DNA of 64,000 bases from Epiperipatus broadwayi. Taxonomy: Eukaryota; Onychophora; Udeonychophora; Euonychophora; Peripatidae. The stretch lies in NCBI GenBank assembly GCA_028023455.1, contig JAQFVV010006295.1, positions 1,364,001 through 1,428,000 of the forward strand. The letters run 5' to 3'. This document shows, in pieces, positions 23,421 through 35,118 of the stretch (position 1 is its first letter; every line of letters starts with the position of its first letter). The notes beneath the pieces are model-generated. The model worked only from the letters and a program-made list of their open reading frames with translations. It had not been told where the DNA came from and made no database searches. A program made the position numbers and the translations under genes.

Positions 23421-25060
23421 TAGAAGTTTTTATATAGCCTAAGTAGCTTAATGGATTTTTTTAAAAATAGCCATTCAGTATTGGTCAGTAAATGAAATCT
23501 ATGTATTATTATCTCGAGGGTAAAGATCTCAGATTAATTTGAATTATAACCTAATGAGGCTCAACTGTATTGAAAATAAAATAAAAATGTAAATACAATA
23601 TAATATAATCTTCAGCATTGTTTGATAGAATATTATATTTATACAAGAGATGAGTCTATAATTTAACTTTATGCTAATTTAAAGAAATATATTAATGTAA
23701 ACTGTATAAAATGTTGTTCTATTTAGGTAAGATTGCTTTGTTAATGTAAATTGAAAGAAAACATACATTTCAAAAAGAATATTAATTGAAATAGGATAAT
23801 TGTATTACAATGTTAATAAAAATTATATTTAAGTAATTTTAAACTTACCATTTCTGTGCATCATATTTAAATTAATCAAACTAGAATATTATGGAAAATC
23901 ACACAGCAACAATTTTTTTTAAAAAAGTGATGAAATAAAGGGGGGGGGGTATTGAGTCTTTATTTGTAAAAATGAGTATTTTAATGAAAGTTTGTAAAAA
24001 ACGGAGAGTGATGAAAGAACTCTTGAACTCAAGTGCAATAGAAAGGAAATGGTAGTTTCAAGGTTAATTGAAGTTTATAATATTATTTTTTTAAAGGAAG
24101 GGATTGATGCTGATCTGATTATTAGAAACAAGATATCTAAGTCAATTCAGCCAGAAAAAATAATTGACTAATCTTAACATGTTAGGATTGGTTTTAAGAC
24201 TAATATTCAAACTAGATAAAATACTGAGTTAATTTTTTAAAAAGTACATTGAAGAGAAAGAAAAATAATTCTACAGACATATGTAAGTATGTGCGTGCAT
24301 ATTGTGTATGTTCATTTATAGTACATGCCTATATATTAATTATATAAAAATGGTATTTTAATATATCTCTAAACATCGATTTGAAATGTAAAATTAAATA
24401 TACTTTTACAGCCCACACAGCCTAAAAAATGATCTTATTTTAATAATAATCATAAATAAATAAAAACTACCTAATTAAATTTTAATGGATTAAACTATAA
24501 AATACTATTCTTATTTTCAAAATGTGTGCACATTTTACATTCATGTATGTTATATGTGAAAAGTTTTATCTAATCGTAAAAGATCTGAAGTCTTCATTTA
24601 TTGCATTAGAATTTAATCTGGAAAAAGCATAATGAACAAGTATGTATTAATCAGAATCTAAACTTTCATGATAATAGTAATGACATTTGATTGGTTTTAT
24701 ATTGCAATATAACAATTATATTTATTTATATATATTTAAAATGTTTTAGACTTAAGAAACATATGTATATTAATATTTTAGTGCACCTATATTTATTTAA
24801 AAATGCAAATAAAGTTTTGGATTAAATGAGCACAAAAGATTACGTTTATAAAAGTAAAAAGTTATGAATTAAAAAAAAAAAACATACATAAAATTAATTT
24901 TTCTGTTTTTTATTGAGTTAAAAACAAAACAATTACATGGCATCTTACTTTTTTCCTCTGCAGTTTTATCTTCAAATTTAATATATCAAAATATTTTTAT
25001 ATATTAGATTTGCAAGTGATTACTGAATGTACATCTTTGAATAATTTGAAATATATATAT
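23421..25060. other. AT-rich spacer
   Basis: No gene seen. Contains a G10 run near 23940. Confidence 0.5.
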
Positions 25061-25062
25061 TG

Positions 25063-25165
25063 AAGCAGTCGGATCTGAGTTCGATCCTAGCTTCATGACA
25101 TCTAGCCATAAGCCCACTTCAAACCCTAGTACTAACCTTAAATTTCCGATGCAATGGGGCTTTAT
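25063..25165 (+). repeat. SINE fragment with B-box
   Basis: GAGTTCGATCC (25078-25088) is close to the B-box consensus and is followed by GC-richer body sequence. No A-box lies at the required distance upstream, so the 5' end is lost. Confidence 0.45.
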
Positions 25166-25489
25166 ATGTTCAATCCACGCTGATTTCCATAAAGAATAAC
25201 TTACTTCATTAATGGGTATTCAAATAATTAGTTTCAGATTTAAATTGATCAATTCTATTAATAAATTCATGATAGAATTATTCATGAATTTATATATTAT
25301 AACTGCGTGGATTGTGCGTATATAATTGTAAATATTTAAATATATATAATTGTTTAAAAGTTTCATTGCGTCGGGAATGTTTGATTTTATTTTTAAATAA
25401 TTTGCTAAAGTTTTATTGATTAAAAGCTACATTCTTTCGATAAGCTTTCAGATTTTCCCTTTCCAAAAGTTTTATTAATTAGAAAAAAA

Positions 25490-25575
25490 GATTTCCTAAT
25501 TAGAAAAGGGTTTCCTAATTAAAATCATTTTCTGATTTTAAGAATTCATTTTCTAATTAGAAAATGAATTCAAGT
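25490..25575. promoter_or_regulatory. TAATTA cluster with 30 bp perfect palindrome
   Basis: A perfect 30-base palindrome spans 25542-25571 (half site GAATTCATTTTCTAA). CTAATTAGAAAA-type motifs recur at about 25479, 25498 and 25515, giving four TAATTA cores, the usual homeodomain recognition sequence. A regulatory role is inference; a foldback remnant is the alternative. Confidence 0.4.
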
Positions 25576-25603
25576 TAATGAGTTTGAAAGCCTTATCAAA
25601 GGA

Positions 25604-25777
25604 ATGTATCTAAAAACAACCAGTAAATCTAAAAACATTGATAATGAAAGAAGTGCTAGCCTGAAGGCATCAGTGGACAGATATATAGCTCTGAAAAGTT
25701 GGGAGAAAAGAAGAGCCATCTTTGTTGTAGAGAAGTGCAGTCACCTCCGTGCGTTTTTAAATTATAAAATTAAATAG
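25604..25777 (+). CDS. Unrecognised 57-residue ORF
   Basis: The frame is open from 25563 and has ATG at 25604. Residues such as ASVDRYIALKSWEKRRAIF followed by VVEKCSHLRAFLNYKIK (stop at 25775) have a balanced amino-acid mix, unlike the AT-driven translations elsewhere, and the DNA is GC-richer than its surroundings. No family, signal peptide or membrane segment recognised. It starts just after a 30 bp palindrome. It could be a small gene, an exon end or part of a mobile element. Confidence 0.3.
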   Translation: MYLKTTSKSKNIDNERSASLKASVDRYIALKSWEKRRAIFVVEKCSHLRAFLNYKIK

Positions 25778-26480
25778 TGTTTCGATCATGGTGAAGGGCT
25801 AAAATGACAGGAATCTGGCTATGGTTCCTGAAGTCCCCTAACAATCTTCAATGAGGCTGCTGAATCTTTTCCGGACCAATCATGCTACTAAGATCATGAA
25901 AATTCATTAAAATACTGTTCAAGTAATTGACCAAATGCATGCCGACGTTCACCCAGACGTGTAAACTAAGGGAACCTGCCCCGAAAGAAATGGGTAATAT
26001 ATTTCCATACTGAACCTTAAGCTTTCTGGCCAGTTTCCGAACTTTACTTTACACTCCCTTTAAAAGCTCTTTTCATTCTATAAATGTAATACTCTGTGTA
26101 AACCCTTTTATTTATGCTATTTTTAAATTTATATAAATTCTCTCAATCTCTAGTCTTTAAACTTTCTCTTTTCTTACTCGGCGGTTCATTTATTATATTA
26201 TATATTATAATGTTTTCTGTATTTCTAGGCCTCTATACACATTATAAATGCGCAAGTTGATCAAGGTATGTAAAAGAAAAATAAATGTTCATTTATTTTA
26301 TTTAAAAAAAAGGTTTCATTATTATTCTAAAAACATAACTATCTTTCCTGATCAGCTCGGCCTCGAATTATTACCGAGTACAATTGTGAGCTGGATCAGT
26401 TTTTAATTTCTACATGAGGGCGCCAGAGTCGTTAGACCCACTGAGCCTGCGTCGAACATATTGTAACTCGTAAAGTAATA
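25778..26480. other. GC-richer non-coding block
   Basis: Noticeably less AT-rich than the window average. It has an AATAAA near 26279 and an imperfect hairpin (CTGATCAGCTC at 26349 with GAGCTGGATCAG near 26390). A solo LTR is conceivable, but I found no pair of ends. Confidence 0.35.
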
Positions 26481-26911
26481 ATTATACGATCTGGATTAAA
26501 ATTTCCGTTAAGTAGAAGATATTCCCCTTTGACTTAATTAAGAAAAATAAATCTATTTAGCAAAGGTAATTTGTATAATAATTTGAATTTAAATAACTAA
26601 ATATAAAACTTAAATATAATATTAATTTTATACATGCACAATGAAAGTTAAGCTAATAATAAAGATTTATTCTAGCCCGTCAAACTTTTAATATTTAAGA
26701 TTAAGACAAAATTATAATATTGGAAAGTATTGTGCATATGAATTTAATAATTTGATTCAAATATTGAAGTAATAACTATTTGGTGTCTTATTTCTCCATG
26801 GTAACAGTTTCGTTCACTTCTCAGTTCACAAATTTCGATCCAAAAAAATTATGGGATAACATTTCATTCAAATCTCTATTTATTAAGCTTTATGTAAAAG
26901 TTATGGCCATT

Positions 26912-26927
26912 AACTTACCGGTAAGTT
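26912..26927. repeat. 16 bp perfect palindrome
   Basis: AACTTACCGGTAAGTT is its own reverse complement. It contains a consensus splice donor GTAAGT on each strand. Confidence 0.8.
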
Positions 26928-27065
26928 GATATTTAAATAGGTCATTGATCCTCCGATGTCCAATTCAGCCAGTGGGTAGTCCACAGTAGTTGTTTTTTTA
27001 GTTTCACTTCTTCCAAATCTCCGATCAAATTTAGATAGAGCCAGATGACGATCTAGGTGACTTTT
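26919..27065 (-). CDS. Candidate internal exon, unrecognised protein
   Basis: On the minus strand a pyrimidine-rich acceptor CTTTCTCTCGAG precedes 49 open codons that end exactly at CCG followed by donor GTAAGT, phase 0 at both ends. The peptide, with segments HLALSKFDRRFGRSETKK and DYPLAELDIGGSMTYLNINL, has a natural composition. The open frame extends a further 15 codons upstream of the acceptor. No family recognised. Against it: the donor lies in a palindrome, no neighbouring exon was found, and a plus-strand ORF overlaps by a few bases. Confidence 0.35.
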
Positions 27066-27086
27066 CTCGAGAGAAAGTGTCGGCAA

Positions 27087-27275
27087 ATGATAGAGTTCTA
27101 CTCACTCATGGCGAGTGATTTCAGTTCGTATCTAAGTGGACACATTTTATTAATATTTTTTTTGTATAAAAAAAAATACGAGGCACTTCAAATTGCTCAA
27201 CACTCTCTGGAACAACAAGACAAAAGACACTTTTCAAATCTGTTGGCTCCTTTTATATTCCCAGATTCTTTTTAG
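27087..27275 (+). CDS. Unrecognised 62-residue ORF
   Basis: The ORF starts MIEFYSLMASDFSSYLSG, has a hydrophobic stretch HILLIFFLY and ends with QHSLEQQDKRHFSNLLAPFI before a stop at 27273. The C-terminal part is protein-like. One short possible membrane segment lies near residues 20-28. The exon proposed on the other strand abuts it, so at most one is likely to be real. No homologue recognised. Confidence 0.22.
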   Translation: MIEFYSLMASDFSSYLSGHILLIFFLYKKKYEALQIAQHSLEQQDKRHFSNLLAPFIFPDSF

Positions 27276-27393
27276 AAGTTCTGCGCATATTCCTTTTTAC
27301 CTTTTGTTCTATTTTATAAACTTCTACATTATTCTCCTTTTTTTTTATTACAAAGTCTGTTTTCTCGTTAAGAATTTCTGCCATTTTTAATTA

Positions 27394-27420
27394 CTATCAG
27401 AAAGTCGGACTTTCTGATAG
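27394..27420. repeat. 27 bp near-perfect palindrome
   Basis: Arms CTATCAGAAAGTC and GACTTTCTGATAG are exactly complementary around a single central G. Confidence 0.85.
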
Positions 27421-27670
27421 CAATCTTTTTTCTTCCACTATTTGAATCAATTATTCAGTATGCACTTTCCAACATTGAATTTATTTTAGTTAACTTATAT
27501 TAAAAAAAAGAAAAATTAAACTTTCACTGTATGTTTTCTTAAAACAACATTATATTACAAAAAAAATTAAAGATCGGGTTCTCTCTTTTTTTATTTAAAC
27601 GATACACAATATTAAATAGTAATTTGTACCATATACATAAATAAATGGTACAATATATATTTGTGTGATT

Positions 27671-27872
27671 TATTAATGTTGTTATTTTAATTATATGCTA
27701 ATAATCTTTCGACTCGATGAACTCCTTTGTTCTATTTGCCTCACGCAAATAATATAATATTAATTCCAATAGTAGTTCTCGCCCATTAGAACTAGATTAA
27801 TACAGTTCTATCATTCATCGAGTCGAAAGAAATTATTAATGATTGTTATTTTTATCATTGGCTAATAATAAA
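27671..27872. repeat. MITE-like inverted repeat within a direct repeat
   Basis: Inverted arms CTTTCGACTCGATGA (27706-27720) and its complement (27814-27828) enclose about 93 bases. Outside, a 35-base direct repeat (27671-27705 and 27836-27872, both ending GGCTAATAAT or GCTAATAAT) flanks the whole. Either a MITE with a long duplication or a recombination product. Confidence 0.55.
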
Positions 27873-28139
27873 TTATTAGCTCCGTTTTTAATCTATGCCA
27901 CCGCTATTTTCTCGATTCACTAATATTTATTTATTATTCAAATATAATCTTAAAATGTTTTTTGCAAAGGGCTGATAAAGGAATCGAATAAATATATTCT
28001 AATTCAACTTTGTTATTTTCTATTAAGATTCAGGAAGGGCACGATGATTGGGGCATAATTAATATGATTTACAAATACTTTAAAATAATGTTAGTTAAAA
28101 GCTCGTTTGACTTTAATTCATTTGATCAAGTCATCATGT

Positions 28140-28530
28140 AGAGCATTCTATAATTGGGTTTTAGTTCTCAAACGGTGACTAGTATAAGTCATCATCTTCC
28201 ACATTGCTGATGTAGGGCAATCTTCCGCTTCGTTAGGCTGGTCAGTGATAATATTTCTGTTATTTTAAATTATCAAGGAAGAAAGTACTTCTTCTCCAAT
28301 TCATATTAGTCAAAGGGCATAAGACTTGTCAGATCCAAGCCGCCATAGGACTTCGATTACCGACTAGCCATCGTCTTTCAATTTCACTTTATAGCTCATA
28401 ATTCGTCAGCACCGTTACCTCTGTTCCAGTAAAGCCCGCTCTGATGCTCGTAATTCATGATGAAGTGATTTAAATTAAAGTCCAACAAATTCTCCATTAC
28501 ATCTCAGAATAATGCCCTAAAATACGTATC
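28140..28530 (-). other. GC-richer block with a short ORF
   Basis: On the minus strand a 33-codon ORF beginning MENLLDFNLNHFIMNYEHQ and ending NRGNGADEL lies at about 28397-28498, with a possible in-frame extension upstream after one frameshift. The rest reads like a structured non-coding or LTR-like sequence. No family recognised. Confidence 0.25.
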
Positions 28531-28939
28531 TTGCTCTTCATGAATGGATTTGCGAATGTGAAAATAAATATCACATTCTTTCGTATAAAATTAGAGTAAT
28601 AATTCCCTTTACTAATGAATACCTTTATCTTCCTTTTATTTCTTGTTGGGAGCATAGACATAGACTTTCAAATATTGCGTAATATTCATTGGCATATAAT
28701 AAGGACCGCCACTCATATTATAATTATAAACTTTGTTTAAGGACTAGAATTAATTAATTTAATCTTCATTTAAAATTCAAACAAAACAAATTATTATTAT
28801 TAAATATTTTCTAAACATACTTGGTTTCTTAGTTCTTAATTCTTTTATGATTTTTTTAATGTTAATACTCACTGTCTGCGTTGGCAACCTGAACATATAC
28901 ATATGATTCGATTTAAAATTATTTTAGTCAGTTTATTAT

Positions 28940-29125
28940 CAGATATTAATGTCAGTTCAGGGGTCTCTGATCCTCACCAACCGTTGAGCTAGTTTCTTGG
29001 TGCGTAGCACTGTGCCATCGATTTAGATTTCTACTAATCTGAGCTGGTGAGTTGGGTTTGAATTCAGTTTGGTTCAGCTGAGTTTGGATCCGACTTGCAG
29101 TTTAGGTGGTGGGTTTTTCGACTGG
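28940..29125 (+). repeat. Possible SINE-like block
   Basis: GC-richer segment with a B-box-like GGTTTGAATTC (29055-29065) and repeated GGTTCAG / GGTTTGAAT motifs. A region around 29000 could hold an A-box, but no tRNA fold is evident. Confidence 0.25.
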
Positions 29126-29129
29126 TACA

Positions 29130-29690
29130 ATATATTAGTTTATTTTATCTTGATATCACACTTGATTTAAATTTTTATGTGTGCTTTACTTTTTTCATTA
29201 ATCTTTACAATTTTAAATACAGACTTTTAGGTCATTTTTAACTATTTTTTATTCTAAATTCTAATAGTGACTTCAATTATGTATTATATTTTTAAAGTAT
29301 AAATTACATCTATATTTCATTTATTGATTTTTGATAATCTTTAATTTCACTAAACATTTCAGCAGTTAATGTAGAATTTTCTTTATGCTAATATTGAAAA
29401 TAGCGATTATATTTTTAAATTTTATATTTATGTTAATCAACTTTTTGTTAGTATTTACAAAAACTGTTTCTAAAATCTTACTTTCCTTAAGGAAATAAAT
29501 AAATTGATAGATTAAATATTTTAATGTCTCTTATTATTATTATTTTTTTATTACAATTTATTATGGATTTGTCAAAACTTATTGTACTACATACTCCTAG
29601 ATATATTAATGATTATTACCAATCACTTTTAGGCTAATAATTATGGTATTATTTTTAGTCTAGATGTATATGTTATCAGCAACATATGAA
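29130..29690. other. AT-rich spacer
   Basis: No gene seen. Confidence 0.5.
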
Positions 29691-29694
29691 AAGC

Positions 29695-30572
29695 AGGCCA
29701 TTATATAGAATGCCTAGGCATTTTACAGAATGCATGACGTTTTTAGAAAAAATATGAAATTTTATTTTTATTTTGTTTTCCCGGACCATTCTGTAGAATA
29801 ATCTAGGCATTATAAAGAGTGACAAATAATTTTTTGGTAATGAAAAAGGCTTTTACTGAAAAGATACATGTGGAAATGTAAGAAATGCAAAATATAATAT
29901 ATGAGATTTTTCCACATAAAACAAAAAAGACCAGTTGCTGAATTACTTGTTGCTACAAGTTAGCTTCACTGGAATGGCATTTTGAATTGGACTTACCTGC
30001 TTTCTTCATACAAAAAGCACTTTAAAGAATGTTGCAAAGCATCATCATCCTACTTGTGATTCATTCTTTACTATGTTTTTTTTTTCATTTAAATCATTTA
30101 TATTTTATTAAGTAAAGTGCAAAATAAAGTTAATTGTAATAGAGAAAGCGGTGGGACAAAAATATGACTTGCTATCATTAATTTCAATATTCGTGATTTT
30201 AATTATCCATGATTGGAAAAAATATTAAATAAAAAAATAATAATTAGAAATTAATAAAAAATGTAATTAAAACTTTTACTATGGTTTTAATTTTTGTTCA
30301 GTGTGGGCATATACAATATGTACAGTATAATATATATATATGATCAACCACTCTCAAAACTGTTATGGCCATTTCAATTCCAAAAGAGAAAAAAGGATAA
30401 TGAAATGAAAGAATAAGCATTATTTCAGGGAGTATTTTATTCTTTACTGATTTTCATTTTGGCATTTTATAGAATGCCTTTGGGAAATGTATGAAAATCT
30501 AAGCTTTTTATAGTTGGACATCTCACTTTTAGCATTGCATAAAATATCTAGGCGTTCTATACAATGCCCATT
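29695..30572. mobile_element. Unclassified TIR element
   Basis: The two ends are inverted copies of about 40 bases built from the motif GGCATT-TATAGAATGCC: the left end runs GGCCATTATATAGAATGCC then TAGGCATTTTACAGAATGC; the right end, on the minus strand, runs GGGCATTGTATAGAACGCC then TAGATATTTTATGCAATGC. An internal copy lies at 30462-30479. I could not read a transposase or a clear target duplication. It is probably a non-autonomous DNA transposon. Confidence 0.5.
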
Positions 30573-30574
30573 TT

Positions 30575-31535
30575 TACACTTTGTCAGTAACACACTTTTC
30601 AAATATCTTTATTCATAAAAGATTAAAATGTAGGTAGTAAAATGATAATTATATGTATATATATAATTTTTGTTTTCTCAAAATTAATTCTTTAAAAAAA
30701 ATTCAAAACTAGTTATTATTAACTTTAAATTAAACATTACATTTCATTGTACTCTCTTTTTTTGAAAAAAAATTGAAGCAGTATAGTCTGGAATTGCTTA
30801 TTCAAATATCTTTTGCATAAATGATTTATTATTGATCTGTCTTTTACTGAATTATGTAAATTTTATTATTCAGTTTGGCAAGTCTTTGATGTTATTTGTA
30901 AACTCTAAAAGTTTGCCTGCTGAAATAATTATTATAAATGTTGAAAATAATTTTTCATTTGCATCATCAATCATTTTTGCACTGTCTGTTTAGAAATTAT
31001 TTTTTCTCTTTATAATTAATTCTGTTTATTATATGAGAATTAAGAGTGTGCATTCATGTAATAATATGTATGTTTTCTGCCTGAAGACAGTTTGTGCTAA
31101 CCAGAAATAGAATATATTATGGTGAAGTGATAACTCTTGATCTTTATTATAGGTAGTCATTTAACATTGCTTGTCATCTTCTTCATAGAATTTATTTTAG
31201 CATCTCATAATGAAACTTTTATATAAAAATACAATGTATAATATTAAAGAATTAAATATTTGAATTGTATTAATATAAGTAATGTTTTTAGTACTTGAGC
31301 ATTTTCTTCAAATTGCTGTAAATCTTCTTGGACTTCTACAAAGATTTTGTTCTAATGCAAATAACAATTAACAAAATCTTTTCTAAGGTAGTAAGTACTT
31401 CTGTGATATAATTTCACTTTAGTGCAGTTAAAGAATTGCAATAAACCATATGTAGGACAGTATTTTTGAACTAAAATTCTTTTTAGTATGTAATCTTAAT
31501 TCCTGTGTAAATGACAGTAATATTTAAACATTTCT
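30575..31535. other. AT-rich spacer
   Basis: No gene or element recognised. Confidence 0.5.
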
Positions 31536-31544
31536 TTATACACC

Positions 31545-31915
31545 CATTATAATGCAATATCTATTAAATTCTTCAGTCCAGTTTTCTACATTCACCAATA
31601 TTTGCATTCCTCATTTCAAAATATTTCTTGAATATTCCTACTTTTCTTCCACTATCTTTTGTGCATTGATTATATTCTAATATAAATAGTATGAATATTA
31701 AATACTTCTCACAAGACCATCATAACAAATGGAATATCTTTATTTATTTATTTTCAATTTAGCTTTTTAAATCCAGTAGTATTAGTATTCTTCCATTCAA
31801 AATATGTATTCATCTTTATTCTTCCATTACCCTTTTCTGCATTGATTATACTAATTTAGATATAAATAGTGTTAATATTAAAAACTTCTTTATACTCCAA
31901 TACAATATCTTTTTT
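31545..31915. repeat. Degenerate tandem duplication, about 175 bp
   Basis: Two units share a block from TTCTTCCA..GCATTGATTATA through ATAAATAGT..TAATATTAAA to ACTTCT, at about 31645-31710 and 31817-31890. Confidence 0.6.
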
Positions 31916-32713
31916 AAATTGTTCAATATGGTTCTACTCTAGTGATAAATAAATTGTGGCAATTTTCTAAAATTCCTTATGTAAATGGATATATTTAGAA
32001 AATTGTGACATCTCAACTAAACTTATTTAATTCAAAGTCAGAAGTTAAAGAAAAAAATTGTAAATATATATATATATATCTAATTAAAATTATTACTATA
32101 AATTATTAAACAATATCTTTATTTTATTTTATTATTATTAATTTAGAATGGTTGATACTATTATTTATTCAATTAATTAATCATTTTGTTATTCCCTTAT
32201 GTGTTGTGTTTGCTCCAATATGAAATGTCATTTGATTTACCCCCTCCTCTGATATGTTAAATAAGTAAGATGCACTTAGAGAAATTTTGTTATAATGTTA
32301 TTTACAATAGGTTAATATCCATCCATACATAGGTGAAGTTTAATTTCTAAGTTAATTGAATATATATGCAAATTTAAGAGGCTAAGGATTTGATGCCCCA
32401 AAAAAATGATTATAAGTTATAATGCAAATATTTTTAATAGCAATATTAATAATAATATTCCAACATCAAAGTAATACAATTACATATTTTCATATTATTA
32501 CACACAAAAAAATATTTTTATTGTATTAGTAACCTGAATGCTTACACAAATTGTAAGAATGTAATGTTTTCTCCTGCATCTACTTATTTACTTGTGCAAG
32601 TGGATAGCCTAAATATTGAGCTTTTTTTTGCAAATCCATTAGCTCTTTTCTCTCCCTACATTTATCTTTGGCTTTGTTTTAAGAATCTGGAACAACCTAT
32701 TACAATAGGAGTT

Positions 32714-32885
32714 TACTAATGACAGTTAATATAGGTTGGTTTTTAAGAAATAAGTTTCAGCTTTTCTCTTTATTACTTATTTTTTATTATTCTCCTGTAT
32801 ACTAATGATAATTAATATAGGTTGGTTTTTAAGAAACAAGTTTCAGCTTTTCTCTTTATTCCTTATTTTATTATTCCCCTGTATA
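32714..32885. repeat. 86 bp tandem duplication
   Basis: Two adjacent units starting TACTAATGA and sharing TTAATATAGGTTGGTTTTTA, period 86 (32726 versus 32812), differ at only a few positions. Recent duplication. Confidence 0.9.
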
Positions 32886-35110
32886 TGGAAATTAGTCTAA
32901 TCCTATTTTTGCTATGCAATTTCATAAACGATTGCAATCTTTTTTTAAATGATTAATAGATTTGAAAACTAATTTATTTTGTACTTACCAAAATATACAT
33001 GACATAAAATATGTACTACGATTATGTACTATGACAAAACTTAATCTGTGATTATCTCAATGAATGTAAATGCATACATTACACATAATATTAAAATTAA
33101 TTTGACTAGAGAGTATCCCTTTATATATCAAAATATAAAACAAAAGCTAAGAAACTATTTCCTACTTAAAGTTGTTTTACTTTTTGCAATTAAAACAAAA
33201 CCAAAATTAATCTGAGTGAAATTTATCAAATTTGATTTAAAGAACTGAAAAGTATTGAAGCAAAGTTAAAAAAAAATGTATTTCTTAGTATCATTAAAAA
33301 AAGTTTTTTTCATAATCTTTAATTAAAAGAGATTTTACTATAGCAAAGCCATAATTAATATGATTAAAATGTATGTATATAGCAAAACAAATTTAGGTAG
33401 ATGAAAGTGGACATAATTTTAAAGAATAAATTATGATCAAAGATAACTTACAGAATTTTGTTGTTATTATTGTCTGCCCTAAATTGTATTTAATGAAGTA
33501 AAAGAACATTTATTTTTTTAGAATCTAAAATATCTATTTAGTTTCCAAGGCTTTTTTTTTTTAATATATTTTAATTTTGGGGTTATGTTTTTTTTTTGTA
33601 TTAATATACCCCCTCTTAAATTGGATTAGTCTTTTATAAATAGTTTTATATTTTACAAGATTCTAACTATTAATTATTCAAGAGATAATTGTTAATTCAT
33701 AATTTTTAATAATATAAATGAGAACATTGTATAGAATGTTACTTTAATTTTATTGTTTTTATTTATTTAGCTGTATGTGCATAGAAAAAAATGATAAAGC
33801 ATTATACTTTGACTAGTTTAGATATGTGAAAATATAAATAAATGCAATACATTGAAACATTGATTAGCTTTTTTATTGATTAACCTTTTAAACCCTTAAA
33901 TTCTTTATAAGTATAAAAGTTTGCATTAATAGCAGTAATCCACTTATATCCTCGCTCTACTCCGAAGTCATATATATATAAGCTCAGTGATCAATAGGTA
34001 CCAAATAGTAATAACAGTCAGATATCCAGAAGCCATCTTTATTTCTAATGTAGAGATATGGTTGTCCATGTCATCTGGTTTCTTGATTACTCATGCTTAA
34101 AATATAGAGTGGTGCGGGTTGCTGCTGCTAATGCAGATTCTAAAATTAAGACCAATAATATAATTTCTATCCAGGGACACGGTTACATTATCATATTTCA
34201 TCCACTCGTGCTTGTTTAGACAATTCACAACCATATGATTTGTTTTACTACAAGCAATTAATAATTCTGAAAGAATTTTATAGTAATTTTTATAAAAGCT
34301 GCAAGTTAATGATGTTTTTAAATAATTTAACCAAAAAGAATTTATTTATGTTCAGAAAGTTTAAGTTCTGACTTAGAAATTATTAAAACATGCTTCTTTC
34401 TTTTTTTTTTTTTTTTTACGTAAGCAAATATTTCTCAACCTTTCTAGACTATTTTGCTATTTTTATTTATCAATTGCAAATAATTATTGTAATAAATAAA
34501 AGACCTTCTCAGATCAGCATCGTAATATGTGTTGTATAATGAGATAGCTTGGAACAACATATTTTTAAAGAATTTGGGTATTTATATTCTTACGAATGTA
34601 TAATACAAAACTATTTTGTCTTCCTATAAGCACCAATCTAGAAAGAGAGAGAACTAAATGTACTTGAAACACCTTTAGTGTATTTCTGTGTGTAAATATT
34701 TATAAGCACCAATCTACTGTCTGTCACCAATTAAAAAAAATATATATTCTTTCTGTAATTCATTTCTGTAATTTGTTCCATCATCAGATTTTCAATTGGA
34801 TGGACAGTTGAAGAGTTGGAGTGTGGAGTACATTGAAGCCTGTCCATTAAAGTAGGAGGATTTGCTATCTTAATATATATCTGAGCACTTGTAGCATATA
34901 TGTGTGGAGATGGTAATCTAGACCAATTGATGATTGCTGGTTTAGCATAAAATACGTATATTGGTGATTATTTATCTTTTCGACATATGTGGGTTTAGGT
35001 GTATCAGTGTTATGAGATAGTGTGGAGAGTGGTGGTTCATGTGAAAGTGTGTGCTCATACCCTGTCTATTATATTTATTATAGTAGATTTAATATTTGAA
35101 TATAAGTATA
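32886..35110. other. Spacer with one GC-richer patch
   Basis: Mostly AT-rich. A GC-richer patch at 33.95-34.22 kb has 41 open codons on the minus strand (LNKHEWMKYDNVTVSLDRN and onward); I cannot assign it. A 16-base direct repeat TATAAGCACCAATCTA occurs near 34626 and 34700. Confidence 0.4.
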
Positions 35111-35118
35111 TGTCTATA

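Noticed and set aside
25660-26470. Solo LTR of a Gypsy-type retrotransposon
   Set aside because: AATAAA and a GC-richer composition are present, but there is no second LTR, primer-binding site or reliable TG..CA boundary.
33945-34220. Retroelement C-terminal domain on the minus strand (EWMKYDNV..)
   Set aside because: Only a few residues resemble such domains and the match stops after them.
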